Shown here in pieces: positions 54,766 through 63,370 of a stretch of 64,000 nt of DNA (the first letter of the stretch is position 1; each line of letters starts with the position of its first letter). The notes beneath the pieces were generated by a model, which was given only the letters and a program-made list of their open reading frames with translations, was not told where the DNA came from and did no database searches. Position numbers and translations under genes: made by a program. Source of the stretch: RZYY01 sp036794825 (GTDB lineage: Bacteria > Bacteroidota > Bacteroidia > Bacteroidales > 4484-276); contig DAIRGA010000002.1 in NCBI GenBank assembly GCA_036794825.1, positions 1-64,000 on the forward strand, read 5' to 3'.

Positions 54766-55830
54766 ATGAAACTCACTGCCAAAAGTTCTATCCTTGTCAT
54801 TTACACCGGTGGAACCATCGGCATGATCAGGGATGCCGAAAGCAGTTTACTGAAGCCATTCAATTTCGATAGCGTTTACGATCATTTGCCCTCTCTTAAA
54901 CTGTTTGATTTCGGAATCGAGCACTTTTGTTTCGATCCTGTCATTGATTCGTCCAACATGCAGCCTCGCTACTGGATTGAGATTGCTAAGGTAATATACG
55001 ACCGCTATGAAGATTATGACGGCTTTGTGGTTTTGCATGGTTCCGATACCATGGCTTACACCGCTTCGGCGCTCAGTTTTATGCTCGAAAACCTGAATAA
55101 ACCCGTGATACTCACCGGTTCCCAGCTTCCTCTCGGAATGGTACGCACCGATGGAAGGGAAAATTTCATTACAGCTCTCGAAATTGCTGCTGCCAATGCT
55201 GATGAAACCCCAATCGTCCCTGAAGTAGCCATCTATTTTGAAAATCAGCTGATGCGCGGCAACCGCACTATCAAATTCAATGCTGAAAACTTCGAAGCGT
55301 TTCGCTCTCCGAATTACCCGCCACTTGCAACCGTTGGCATACACATTAAATACAACTATGCCCATATCCGTAAGCCCAACTTCAAAAAACTGCGCCTCAA
55401 CACCAACCTTTGTACAGACATCGCCATTCTGAAGTTGTTCCCGGGGATCACAGAAAAAACCGTCAATGCTGTTCTCAATACTGAGGGATTACGCGGAGTT
55501 GTGTTGGAAACTTTTGGTACAGGCAATGCCCCGACAGAACCTTGGCTGCTTGGTGCGTTATCAGAAGCCATTAAGAAGGGAATTGCCATATTAAATGTTA
55601 CCCAGTGCCAGGGAGGAAGTGTTGAAATGGAAAAATATCAGACTGGGTTCGCATTGAAACGAATTGGGATTTTAAGCGGAAACGATATCACTACCGAAGC
55701 AGCAGTCACAAAGCTAATGTACGTTTTGGGTAATTATCAGAAATACTCAGATATTGCTTTTGCACTCACTTCAGTTATTGCCGGAGAGGTAACAAATGAC
55801 GACCAGATTGGCCTGGCTGATTTTTATTAA
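54766..55830 (+). CDS. ansA: Type I L-asparaginase
   Basis: A 354-aa cytosolic enzyme converting asparagine to aspartate and ammonia. The first catalytic Thr is in IYTGGTIGM (T-G-G-T), and the second motif VLHGSDTMAYTASALSFML supplies the Thr-Asp-Lys triad region. PVILTGSQLPLGMVRTDGRENF and VLETFGTGNAPT are also typical. No signal peptide is present, which fits the cytosolic type I class (family length about 340-350). It follows tatD closely, and the tRNA-Ser gene lies 122 bp downstream. Confidence 0.93.
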   Translation: MKLTAKSSILVIYTGGTIGMIRDAESSLLKPFNFDSVYDHLPSLKLFDFGIEHFCFDPVIDSSNMQPRYWIEIAKVIYDRYEDYDGFVVLHGSDTMAYTASALSFMLENLNKPVILTGSQLPLGMVRTDGRENFITALEIAAANADETPIVPEVAIYFENQLMRGNRTIKFNAENFEAFRSPNYPPLATVGIHIKYNYAHIRKPNFKKLRLNTNLCTDIAILKLFPGITEKTVNAVLNTEGLRGVVLETFGTGNAPTEPWLLGALSEAIKKGIAILNVTQCQGGSVEMEKYQTGFALKRIGILSGNDITTEAAVTKLMYVLGNYQKYSDIAFALTSVIAGEVTNDDQIGLADFY

Positions 55831-55883
55831 TTTCTATTTCAATGATAATCAATCGAATATGTTGAAAAAAAAGTTTATAAATT

Positions 55884-55911
55884 TTTGTGTAAGATATTTT
55901 TTTTACTTTAG
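55884..55911 (+). promoter_or_regulatory. Candidate promoter of tRNA-Ser
   Basis: TTTG at 55884-55887 and TACTTTAG at 55904-55911 (one mismatch to TAnnTTTG), 16 nt apart, about 42 nt before the tRNA. The spacing is shorter than the usual 19-23 nt, so support is moderate. Confidence 0.3.
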
Positions 55912-55952
55912 CCGCTCGAATTTTGGAGAAAGGACTTGAGCCTTGAAAGATT

Positions 55953-56040
55953 GGAGAGGTGGCCGAGCGGTCGAAGGCGCACGCCTGGAAAGTGTGTGTA
56001 CGCCAAAAGCGTACCAAGGGTTCGAATCCCTTCCTCTCCG
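55953..56040 (+). tRNA. tRNA-Ser (anticodon GGA)
   Basis: An 88-nt type II tRNA. The acceptor stem GGAGAGG pairs with CCTCTCC, with discriminator G at 56040. The anticodon loop CTGGAAA gives GGA, reading UCC/UCU. The long variable arm (TGTACGCCAAAAGCGTACC) and the T-loop GGTTCGAATCC are as expected for serine tRNA. The 3' CCA is not encoded. Confidence 0.96.
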
Positions 56041-56123
56041 CAAGATTTAAATATCTGATTTTGAATTATTTTTAAACTTAATAAACAGGAAACATTTAAT
56101 TATCTAATCAACAAAAGTAAACC

Positions 56124-56939
56124 ATGAAAAGATTATTTGCTTTTTTGACCATTGCTGCACTGTTTTCATTTGGAATTGCAGTAACCGCATTTGCACAGGA
56201 CGAGACAACCTCAACCGAAATGACACAGACTGAAACTCAGGATGAGGCACAGGAAGACGTTCGCCCCGCAACCACATTGCAGGCTGAACCGGTTGTTGAG
56301 AAAGAGTTTCACCAGGTAATCAAAGAACAATTCATTGAAGGAGGTTGGGAGTTTATGGGGATCGTGTTGCTCACCCTCATTTTCGGTCTTGCTCTTGCCA
56401 TCGAAAGAATTATTTACCTTAATCTTTCTACCACCAACACTACCAAACTACTTAACAAAGTTGAGGCAGCTCTCGAAACTGGAGGCGTGGAAAAAGCAAA
56501 AGACGTTTGCAAAAACACACGTGGCCCTGTTGCTGGTATCTTCTATCAAGGACTTGAAAGATATAATGAAGGATTGGACATCGTCGAGAAATCAATTGTT
56601 GGCTATGGCAGTGTTTTGATGGGAAGACTTGAATCAGGCCTCTCATGGATTTCACTGTTTATTGCACTTGCGCCAATGCTTGGCTTCCTTGGAACAGTTG
56701 TTGGGATGATCCAGGCTTTCGATGCTATTGCTGCAGCAGGCGACATCTCCCCTACCATCGTAGCAAGCGGTATTAAAGTAGCTCTTCTCACCACTGTTTT
56801 CGGTCTTATTGTTGCCATCATCCTTCAGTTGTTTTACAACTACATCGTATCAAAAATCGACAGTCTTGTCAACAGCATGGAAGACAGTTCCATTTCATTT
56901 ATCGATATTCTTACAAAGCATAAACTGTCCAAAAAATAA
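56124..56939 (+). CDS. exbB: MotA/TolQ/ExbB proton channel protein
   Basis: A 271-aa inner-membrane protein of the proton-driven ExbB/ExbD motor that energises TonB-type outer-membrane transport or gliding-type motions. It has an N-terminal hydrophobic signal-like segment (about 1-25) and an acidic, Thr/Glu-rich periplasmic stretch (about 26-70). The three family helices are at about 72-92, 170-200 (SLFIALAPMLGFLGTVVGMIQAFD, the conserved core) and 215-245. It begins a four-gene plus-strand operon with a small TM protein and two ExbD genes. No tonB gene is included. Confidence 0.92.
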   Translation: MKRLFAFLTIAALFSFGIAVTAFAQDETTSTEMTQTETQDEAQEDVRPATTLQAEPVVEKEFHQVIKEQFIEGGWEFMGIVLLTLIFGLALAIERIIYLNLSTTNTTKLLNKVEAALETGGVEKAKDVCKNTRGPVAGIFYQGLERYNEGLDIVEKSIVGYGSVLMGRLESGLSWISLFIALAPMLGFLGTVVGMIQAFDAIAAAGDISPTIVASGIKVALLTTVFGLIVAIILQLFYNYIVSKIDSLVNSMEDSSISFIDILTKHKLSKK

Positions 56940-56953
56940 AGAAAGGCTCCATC

Positions 56954-57373
56954 ATGAAAGATAAAGTCGCAACCATACTCAGGATCTTCCTGACCGTGCT
57001 GCTGGCCATTTCGGCAGTGCTTTTCGTAATCTTTTACTCCAATGGTGAAGGATTTACCAGCGTTGTTCTGTCATGGGCCTACATTCTCCTGGTAATCACC
57101 ACGTTAGTCACAATTATTTTTCCAATAGTTTACATTATCTCCAACCCAAAAAGTGGAAAGACGGTATTAGTTGGGCTGGCTGGTTTTGCCGTATTATTTG
57201 TGATTGCCTACAGTATTGCATCAGGCAGCATCCAGGGAGAGGTTTATGAAACCTTTAGCATCTCAGAAGCCACTTCAAGATTTATTGGAGGGATGCTTAA
57301 CCTAACTTACATATTGGCATTAGTGGCAGTATTGTCAATTGTTTATTCGGGAATATCAAGCTTTTTCAAATAA
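56954..57373 (+). CDS. Small four-helix membrane protein in the exb operon
   Basis: A 139-aa inner-membrane protein with four predicted TM helices (about 8-28, 33-55, 66-90 and 112-135) and almost no soluble part. I do not recognise a named family. It is fixed between exbB (15 bp upstream) and exbD (16 bp downstream), and the same position is occupied by similar small proteins in other Bacteroidota exb operons as I recall it. It may be an accessory subunit of the motor complex; this is inference from position alone. Confidence 0.8.
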   Translation: MKDKVATILRIFLTVLLAISAVLFVIFYSNGEGFTSVVLSWAYILLVITTLVTIIFPIVYIISNPKSGKTVLVGLAGFAVLFVIAYSIASGSIQGEVYETFSISEATSRFIGGMLNLTYILALVAVLSIVYSGISSFFK

Positions 57374-57388
57374 AAAACGATCACAACT

Positions 57389-57964
57389 ATGCCAAGGCCA
57401 ATACAAGAGATCAATGCCGGATCAATGGCTGACATTGCCTTTCTCCTGCTGATTTTCTTCCTTGTTACCACAACAATGGACGTGGATTCAGGGATAGGGA
57501 GAAGGCTGCCCCCGCCACTAACCGGAGATGAAAAACCACCGGATATTAACGAGCGCAATATTTTTACCGTCCTGATCAACAATCGCGACAGGTTGTTTGT
57601 GGAAGGAAGACCGGGAGATATTCGTACCCTTCGTCAGCAAACAAAAGAATTCCTGTCGAACCCAAGAAATACGGAAGACCTGCCCGAGATGATCATGAAA
57701 ACCATCCCTGAGCTTGGGGCGGTCAGAGTGCCAAAGAATGCCGTCATTTCTTTAAAGAATGACAGGGGAACATCATATAAAATGTATATTGCCGTTCAGA
57801 ATGAACTAACAGCCGCTGTTACCGAGCTTCGTAATGAGTTGGCTCTTGAGAAATTCGGAAGAAGATTTTCTGAATTAACACTCGAAGCGCAAATCGAAGC
57901 CATCCAGTCAGCAATACCCATACCTATTTCTGAAGCCGAACCCGTAGATATTGGAGGAGAATAA
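57389..57964 (+). CDS. exbD: ExbD/TolR family protein 1
   Basis: A 191-aa single-pass inner-membrane subunit of the ExbB/ExbD motor. The N-terminal helix AGSMADIAFLLLIFFLV carries the essential proton-binding Asp (D15). The C-terminal periplasmic domain (about 45-191) is longer than in E. coli ExbD (141 aa), with NIFTVLINNRDRLFVEG and a helical tail. It lies directly after the four-helix protein and 2 bp before the second exbD gene, so translation is probably coupled. Confidence 0.9.
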   Translation: MPRPIQEINAGSMADIAFLLLIFFLVTTTMDVDSGIGRRLPPPLTGDEKPPDINERNIFTVLINNRDRLFVEGRPGDIRTLRQQTKEFLSNPRNTEDLPEMIMKTIPELGAVRVPKNAVISLKNDRGTSYKMYIAVQNELTAAVTELRNELALEKFGRRFSELTLEAQIEAIQSAIPIPISEAEPVDIGGE

Positions 57965-57966
57965 CC

Positions 57967-58449
57967 ATGGCAAGATTTAAAAAAGGAAAAAAATCCGGAC
58001 AAGCATCCATCAGTACGGCATCTTTGCCCGACATCATTTTCATGCTACTGTTTTTCTTCATGGTAACCACCGTTATGCGTGAAGTTACTCTCATTGTAAA
58101 GGTAAAGCCACCGGAAGCATCAGAGGTGCAACGACTTGAAAAGAAAGCGCTTGTAAGCTATATCTACATTGGCGTACCTGTGAAAGCCAATCTTTTTGGC
58201 ACAAAACCACGTATCCAGTTAAATGATCAGTTTGCCAGAGTTTCTGATATTGCTGCTTTTGTCACTTCAGAACGCCAGGCGCGCGATGAGGCTGACCGAA
58301 GATTCATTACCAACTCCCTTAAGGTTGACCAGGATATCAGTATGGGCATTGTGACCGACGTTAAACAGGAACTTAGAAAAGCCGGCGCCTTCAGAATCAA
58401 CTATTCAACACGAAAAGTTGAAAAATTGAATTTTGGAAAATTGCTTTGA
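57967..58449 (+). CDS. exbD: ExbD/TolR family protein 2
   Basis: A 160-aa single-pass motor subunit, paralogous to the preceding gene. Basic N-terminus, helix SLPDIIFMLLFFFMVTTVM with proton-binding Asp (D22), then a periplasmic domain (about 50-160). Two different ExbD proteins in one operon suggest a heteromeric D subunit. It is the last gene of the operon; a terminator follows at 58465. Confidence 0.9.
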   Translation: MARFKKGKKSGQASISTASLPDIIFMLLFFFMVTTVMREVTLIVKVKPPEASEVQRLEKKALVSYIYIGVPVKANLFGTKPRIQLNDQFARVSDIAAFVTSERQARDEADRRFITNSLKVDQDISMGIVTDVKQELRKAGAFRINYSTRKVEKLNFGKLL

Positions 58450-58464
58450 TCCTGCAAAGTATGT

Positions 58465-58498
58465 AAAAAAGGGGTGTCCGGTTGGTCACCCCTTTTTT
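58465..58498. terminator. Bidirectional terminator between exbD and aspS
   Basis: AAAAAAGGGGTG (58465-58476) pairs with CACCCCTTTTTT (58487-58498) around a 10-nt loop, with U-runs on either side so it serves both convergent units. Confidence 0.87.
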
Positions 58499-58501
58499 AA
58501 T

Positions 58502-60262
58502 TTACTTGTTTTTGGTCACTATCGTCAGCCCAAGTTCATCCAATTGCTCCCTTGCAATCGCTGATGGGGCGTCAATCATCACATCTCTGCCGGCGTTGTT
58601 TTTTGGAAATGCTATGAAGTCCCGGATCGAATCAGATCCGCCAAATAACGAAACCAATCGGTCGAAACCTAAGGCAATCCCACCATGAGGAGGCGCACCA
58701 AACTCAAAAGCATTCATTAAAAACCCAAATTGGTTTTGAGCCTCTTCGGGGGTGAAACCGAGTATTTGGAACATTTTTCCCTGGAGAATCTTATTGTGAA
58801 TTCTGATGGAGCCGCCACCTATTTCAACACCATTTATTACAAGATCGTAAGCATTGGCCTTTATCAGCGAAGGATCGCTGTCGAGTAAATGAACATCCGA
58901 GATTTTGGGTGAGGTAAATGGATGGTGCATGGCAAAATAGCGCCCGGAATCTTCATCCCACTCAAGCAGCGGAAAATCAACTACCCAGAGCGGAGCAAAT
59001 TCATCCGGTTTGCGAAGTCCCAGTTGATCAGCAACTTCGAGCCTGAGGCTGTTCAGTGCTTTGCGGGTGGGTGTGGCTTTGCCGGCAAGAATCAGCATCA
59101 GATCGCCAGGCTGGGCATTAAAAGCTGCGACCCATTCCCTGAGTTGTTCTTCGTTAAAAAATTTATCTACCGATGATTTCACTGTTCCATCGGGGTTGAA
59201 CCTTGCATACACCAGGCCTGAGGCGCCGATCTGAGGTTTTTTAACGAACTCCGTCAAATGATCGAGTTGCTTGCGGGTGTAATCAGCGCAGCCAGGAACA
59301 TTGATACCCACAACGAGCTCGGAATCATCAAACACTTTAAAATCTTTTCCTTTTGCCAGGTCATTGATTTCGACAAAGGTCATCCCAAAACGAATATCGG
59401 GTTTGTCGCTGCCATACAACCGCATGGCTTCATCGAAAGTCATCCTCGGCAATTTCTCTGGAAATTCGAGTTGTTTAACTGATTTGAAGAGGTATTTTAT
59501 CAGACCTTCAAAAGTATCCAGAATATCATTTTGTTCCACGAACGACATTTCGCAGTCAATCTGGGTAAATTCCGGCTGACGGTCGGCACGAAGATCTTCG
59601 TCGCGGAAACATTTAACGATTTGATAATAACGGTCAAACCCGGCCACCATCAACAATTGCTTAAATGTTTGTGGTGATTGGGGAAGCGCGTAAAACTCAC
59701 CGGGATTCATTCGTGATGGTACCACAAAGTCTCTGGCGCCCTCGGGTGTGGATTTCATCAAAACCGGAGTTTCCACCTCTATAAATCCTTGCTGATCAAG
59801 ATAATTGCGGGTTTCTATAGCAATTCTGTGCCGCAGCATCAGGTTGTTTTTAACCGGCGTTCTTCTCAGATCAAGATAACGGTATTTCATTCTGAGCTCA
59901 TCACCGCCGTCGGTCTGGTCTTCGATGGTGAATGGCGGAACTTTTGCCGGGTTGAGGCTTTCCAGTTTTTCAACACAGACTTCGATATCGCCGGTGGTCA
60001 TTTTCGGGTTTTTGGCAGTTCGCTCTATCACCCTGCCGGTGGCGCTGATTACGAATTCCCGGCCAAGCTTTTTTGCCTCATTTATCAACTCTGGGCTGGT
60101 TTTGCCTTCCTCAAGTATCAACTGGGTTATCCCATAACGATCACGGAGATCAATCCAGATCAAGCCGCCTTTATCTCTTACGCGTTGCACCCAACCGCTC
60201 AGGGTTACTTGCTGCCCAACAGATGACAGGTTCAATTCTCCGCAGGTATGTGTTCTGTACAT
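58502..60262 (-). CDS. aspS: Aspartate--tRNA ligase
   Basis: A 586-aa class II aminoacyl-tRNA synthetase charging tRNA-Asp. OB-fold anticodon-binding N-terminus (VTLSGWVQRVRDKGGLIWIDLRDRYG), motif 1 region QGFIEVETPVL, motif 2 SPQTFKQLLMVAGFDRYYQIVKCFRDED, the bacterial insertion domain (about 290-430) and motif 3 PHGGIALGFDRLVSLFGG. The length is the usual bacterial type. Presence of an Asn synthetase gene (asnS) in the window suggests this AspRS need not misacylate tRNA-Asn. Confidence 0.97.
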   Translation of the reverse strand: MYRTHTCGELNLSSVGQQVTLSGWVQRVRDKGGLIWIDLRDRYGITQLILEEGKTSPELINEAKKLGREFVISATGRVIERTAKNPKMTTGDIEVCVEKLESLNPAKVPPFTIEDQTDGGDELRMKYRYLDLRRTPVKNNLMLRHRIAIETRNYLDQQGFIEVETPVLMKSTPEGARDFVVPSRMNPGEFYALPQSPQTFKQLLMVAGFDRYYQIVKCFRDEDLRADRQPEFTQIDCEMSFVEQNDILDTFEGLIKYLFKSVKQLEFPEKLPRMTFDEAMRLYGSDKPDIRFGMTFVEINDLAKGKDFKVFDDSELVVGINVPGCADYTRKQLDHLTEFVKKPQIGASGLVYARFNPDGTVKSSVDKFFNEEQLREWVAAFNAQPGDLMLILAGKATPTRKALNSLRLEVADQLGLRKPDEFAPLWVVDFPLLEWDEDSGRYFAMHHPFTSPKISDVHLLDSDPSLIKANAYDLVINGVEIGGGSIRIHNKILQGKMFQILGFTPEEAQNQFGFLMNAFEFGAPPHGGIALGFDRLVSLFGGSDSIRDFIAFPKNNAGRDVMIDAPSAIAREQLDELGLTIVTKNK

Positions 60263-60500
60263 AATTTTAATGTTAAGATTTGCCGGCGAAAGTATAAAAA
60301 ATGACCGTATCCCTTTCCTTGCCTGCTTCGAAATCCGGAAAGCCTTTATTTAAGATCAATTCCTGGTAGATTTTTCAAAATATTATCCCAGATTTCCAGT
60401 TATCTTAGCCTTGCCAGAGTTGATTGGAACTGCCTGACAGCACTTCATTAGACAGAAACTACCAAAAAATAATCCTATTTTTGCCAAAAATCTTCTACAC

Positions 60501-61181
60501 ATGAGAAAGCTCACATTCTTTTTGATCGCTGTGGTTATTGGTTTTCAGGGATTCACCCAAAGTGCGGATCAGTCCACACGCCGTAATTTCAGTACCGTGA
60601 TTGATGTTTTCAACGATGTTTACATTAATGTTCCTGATTCGGTGGATGGAAGATTTTTTAATGGTGGAATGAGCTTCTCCGGATTTTTTGAGCATCATTT
60701 CGGGAGCAGTAACTTTAGTGCTGCCATCGGCGCCGGACTTGGAACGCACAACTTTTACAGTCACAGTTTCGTGGTTACCGACAGCAATAATGTTTCAGGA
60801 TTAAGGCCAATCAGCAAACTTTACCCTGGGACTTCCCATGATAAAAATAAATTGTCATACACCTACATCGACTTCCCGATAGAACTCAGAATGAGGACAA
60901 AAACTGATTTCCGGGCAGCGGTTGGTTTCAAATTCGGCGTGCTGATCGACAGTCATTCAAAATACAAGGGCGATGACTATATTGCGGGAACTGATGATGA
61001 TCTTTTTGTTAAAATAAAGGATATCAACAACATTGAAAATCTGCGCTACGGGATTTCGGCAAGATTTGGCTGGAGGTACATTAATGTTATGGGCTTTTAT
61101 TCCTTCACCAATTTGTTTGAGAAAAATCGCGGGCCGGAAATGTATCCCATCTCTTTTGGTATTTCTCTGATGCCATTTTAA
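60501..61181 (+). CDS. Outer-membrane beta-barrel protein (PorT-like)
   Basis: A 226-aa exported protein with a signal peptide (about 1-19) and a run of alternating hydrophobic strands ending in an aromatic residue (SFGISLMPF-stop), typical of eight-stranded outer-membrane barrels. Recognisable strands include AAIGAGLGTHNFYSHSFVV, YIDFPIELRMRT, AAVGFKFGVLIDSH and YGISARFGWRYINVMGFYSF. It resembles the OMP_b-brl_2/PorT-like group that includes accessory parts of T9SS, but a specific role is not shown. The stop overlaps the convergent stop at 61178 by 4 bp. Confidence 0.85.
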   Translation: MRKLTFFLIAVVIGFQGFTQSADQSTRRNFSTVIDVFNDVYINVPDSVDGRFFNGGMSFSGFFEHHFGSSNFSAAIGAGLGTHNFYSHSFVVTDSNNVSGLRPISKLYPGTSHDKNKLSYTYIDFPIELRMRTKTDFRAAVGFKFGVLIDSHSKYKGDDYIAGTDDDLFVKIKDINNIENLRYGISARFGWRYINVMGFYSFTNLFEKNRGPEMYPISFGISLMPF

Positions 61182-61780
61182 AAGAAAAAATAGTGCAGTA
61201 TCATTCCTGAGAGGCCGATCAGATATCCTCCATAAACCTCAAGCGGCCTGTGTTCGCCCAATGAAAGCCTTGAATACCCGAGCAATCCTGAAAGCAATAT
61301 TACCATGAAAATCGGGAAAAGAAGGTTAATGTTGAAAATCATCGAAATTCCGATCATAGCACCCGAAAACGCTCCCATAGCAAGCATATAGATACTGATG
61401 TTCCAAAAAAGTGTGATGAAGATGCTGACCCCGAGCAGGGTGGTGCTCCCCAGCACAAATAGTGTGTAAACTGGTGATAGGTTGATTTGACGTAATAAAT
61501 AATAAGTGAGAAAGTAGAAAATTGCGGCAATAAACAGATGGCTCATTTTTTTTTCATTATTGCCATAATTGAAAACACGCTGAATTAAGTTTCCGTAAAG
61601 TGTGATAAACAAACCGGGTATTATGTAGGTGGTTATTATGATCAGCCCGTAAATCATCCACTTGGCCTTTTCTGGTAAAGGCGTCATTACATGAGGGCTA
61701 AGATTAAGTGTAATAATGAAGAAGTAAAAGGAAACAAATAAAGGGTTGAGGAAACTTGAAATTGCTCGTGGTACATTCAT
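61178..61780 (-). CDS. PAP2-like membrane protein lacking catalytic residues
   Basis: A 200-aa inner-membrane protein with about six TM helices. The C-terminal SRLSLGEHRPLEVYGGYLIG matches the third PAP2 phosphatase motif (SRx5Hx3D) in spacing, with Glu in place of the final Asp. The central motif, normally PSGH, reads AFSGAM, losing the catalytic His, and no KxxxxxxRP motif 1 was found. It may therefore be a non-catalytic relative. It lies convergent with the barrel gene and downstream of rpoN (40 bp) on the same strand. Confidence 0.72.
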   Translation of the reverse strand: MNVPRAISSFLNPLFVSFYFFIITLNLSPHVMTPLPEKAKWMIYGLIIITTYIIPGLFITLYGNLIQRVFNYGNNEKKMSHLFIAAIFYFLTYYLLRQINLSPVYTLFVLGSTTLLGVSIFITLFWNISIYMLAMGAFSGAMIGISMIFNINLLFPIFMVILLSGLLGYSRLSLGEHRPLEVYGGYLIGLSGMILHYFFF

Positions 61781-61819
61781 CTGTAAAGAAGGTTTTGAAG
61801 TAGGCGGAAGTATAAGTAA

Positions 61820-63295
61820 TCAGAGTTCTTTGCGCAACCTTGCCACCGGAATATTGAGTTGTTCCCTGTATTTGGCAACAGTTCTGCGGGCAATGTTGTA
61901 ACCCTTCTTTTTCAGAATCTCGGTAAGCTGGTCGTCAGTAACAGGTTTGGACTTATTTTCTTCGGCGATGCAATCCTGCAGGATTTTTTTGATTTCCCTG
62001 GTAGAAACTTCTTCACCGGATTCGGTTTGCATAGATTCGGAAAAGAAGGTCTTTAGGAGGAAAGTTCCGAAGGGTGTTTGTACATATTTACTGTTGGCAA
62101 CCCTTGAAATCGTTGAAATATCGAGGCTTACGATTTCGGCTATATCCTTCAGAATCATTGGTTTCAATTTGGTTTCGTCGCCCGTGCTGAAGTAATCTTT
62201 TTGAAATTCCATAATAGCATTCATGGTCACAAGCAGTGTATTTTGTCTTTGCCTGATAGCATCAATGAACCATTTGGCCGATTCTATTTTACTTTTGATA
62301 AACTGCATGGTCTCCTTTTGCTGTCTCGATTTTTTCGACTTGTCGAGCATGTAATTCTCGATCATGTCAAGATATTGCTTGCTGATGCGCAGCTCAGGGG
62401 CGTTTTTCGAGTGAAGGGTTAATTCCAGATCGCCTTCGTTGCTGTTGATGATAAAATCAGGCACTATATACTGGCTTGTTCTCGCTGTTTCACCCATCGA
62501 ATTTCCGGGCTTCGGGTTCAGTTTGAGTATCTGTTCAACGGCTTCCTTCAGCTCCTCATCGGTGATTCGGATTTTTTTGAGGATTTTATCATAGTGTTTT
62601 TTGGCAAATTCATCAAAGTACCTTTCGAGTATCAGAATTGCGAGGCTGAAATCTTCTTCCGGCTCATCAATCTGGGCCCGTCGTAATTGTAAAATCAGGC
62701 ATTCCTTGAGGTCTCTGGCGCCAACACCGGGGGGGTCGAGATCCTGAATCACCTCGAGAACATCCAAAATCTCTGCCTGGTTAGCACTGATATTTTGTGA
62801 AAACGAGAGATCGTCAACCATCGAACTAATTTCACGCCTGAGATAGCCTGCTTCATCCAGGTTTCCAATAATGGTTGTGGCGATTACCATTTGCTTGTCG
62901 GTAAGGTTGTGCAGCCCCAGTTGAGAAATAAGTTGGTCATGAAAACTCTTACCCACCGAAAAAGGAATCTCCTTTTTGTTGTCATCGTCAGGGCTGTAGT
63001 TGTTGGCGCTCAACTTGTAACCTGGGATATCATCTTCACCGATAAAATCCTTAAAGTCAAACTCATCGCTGTCGCTGTTGTCCATATCATTGGTGAACTC
63101 GTCGTCTTTGTTTGGTTCAGGTTCACTTTCGTCGTAGTTGGGCAACTCGTCCAATGCCGGGTTTTCTTCGATTTCCTGCTTGATTCTTTGTTCAAGGGCA
63201 ATAGTAGGGATCTGCAGCATCTTCATCAGAAGAATCTGTTGCGGCGATAGCTTTTGCTGCAGCGAAAGCTTTTGAAATAAACCCTGTTTACCCAT
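61820..63295 (-). CDS. rpoN: RNA polymerase sigma-54 factor
   Basis: A 491-aa sigma factor that directs polymerase to -24/-12 promoters and needs an enhancer-binding ATPase. Region I is Gln/Leu-rich (LQQKLSPQQILLMKMLQIP), followed by an acidic region II (about 50-100), the core-binding domain and the helix-turn-helix (DISTISRVANSKYVQTPFGTF). The RpoN box lies near the C-terminus (ARRTVAKYREQLNIP). Length and order are typical. No enhancer-binding protein is in the window. Confidence 0.96.
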   Translation of the reverse strand: MGKQGLFQKLSLQQKLSPQQILLMKMLQIPTIALEQRIKQEIEENPALDELPNYDESEPEPNKDDEFTNDMDNSDSDEFDFKDFIGEDDIPGYKLSANNYSPDDDNKKEIPFSVGKSFHDQLISQLGLHNLTDKQMVIATTIIGNLDEAGYLRREISSMVDDLSFSQNISANQAEILDVLEVIQDLDPPGVGARDLKECLILQLRRAQIDEPEEDFSLAILILERYFDEFAKKHYDKILKKIRITDEELKEAVEQILKLNPKPGNSMGETARTSQYIVPDFIINSNEGDLELTLHSKNAPELRISKQYLDMIENYMLDKSKKSRQQKETMQFIKSKIESAKWFIDAIRQRQNTLLVTMNAIMEFQKDYFSTGDETKLKPMILKDIAEIVSLDISTISRVANSKYVQTPFGTFLLKTFFSESMQTESGEEVSTREIKKILQDCIAEENKSKPVTDDQLTEILKKKGYNIARRTVAKYREQLNIPVARLRKEL

Positions 63296-63370
63296 TGATT
63301 GTTACTTGAAAAATCTCAGCAAATTTACAACTCCAAAATGAAAAGTGCACACAAATGATATTGATTCTGA

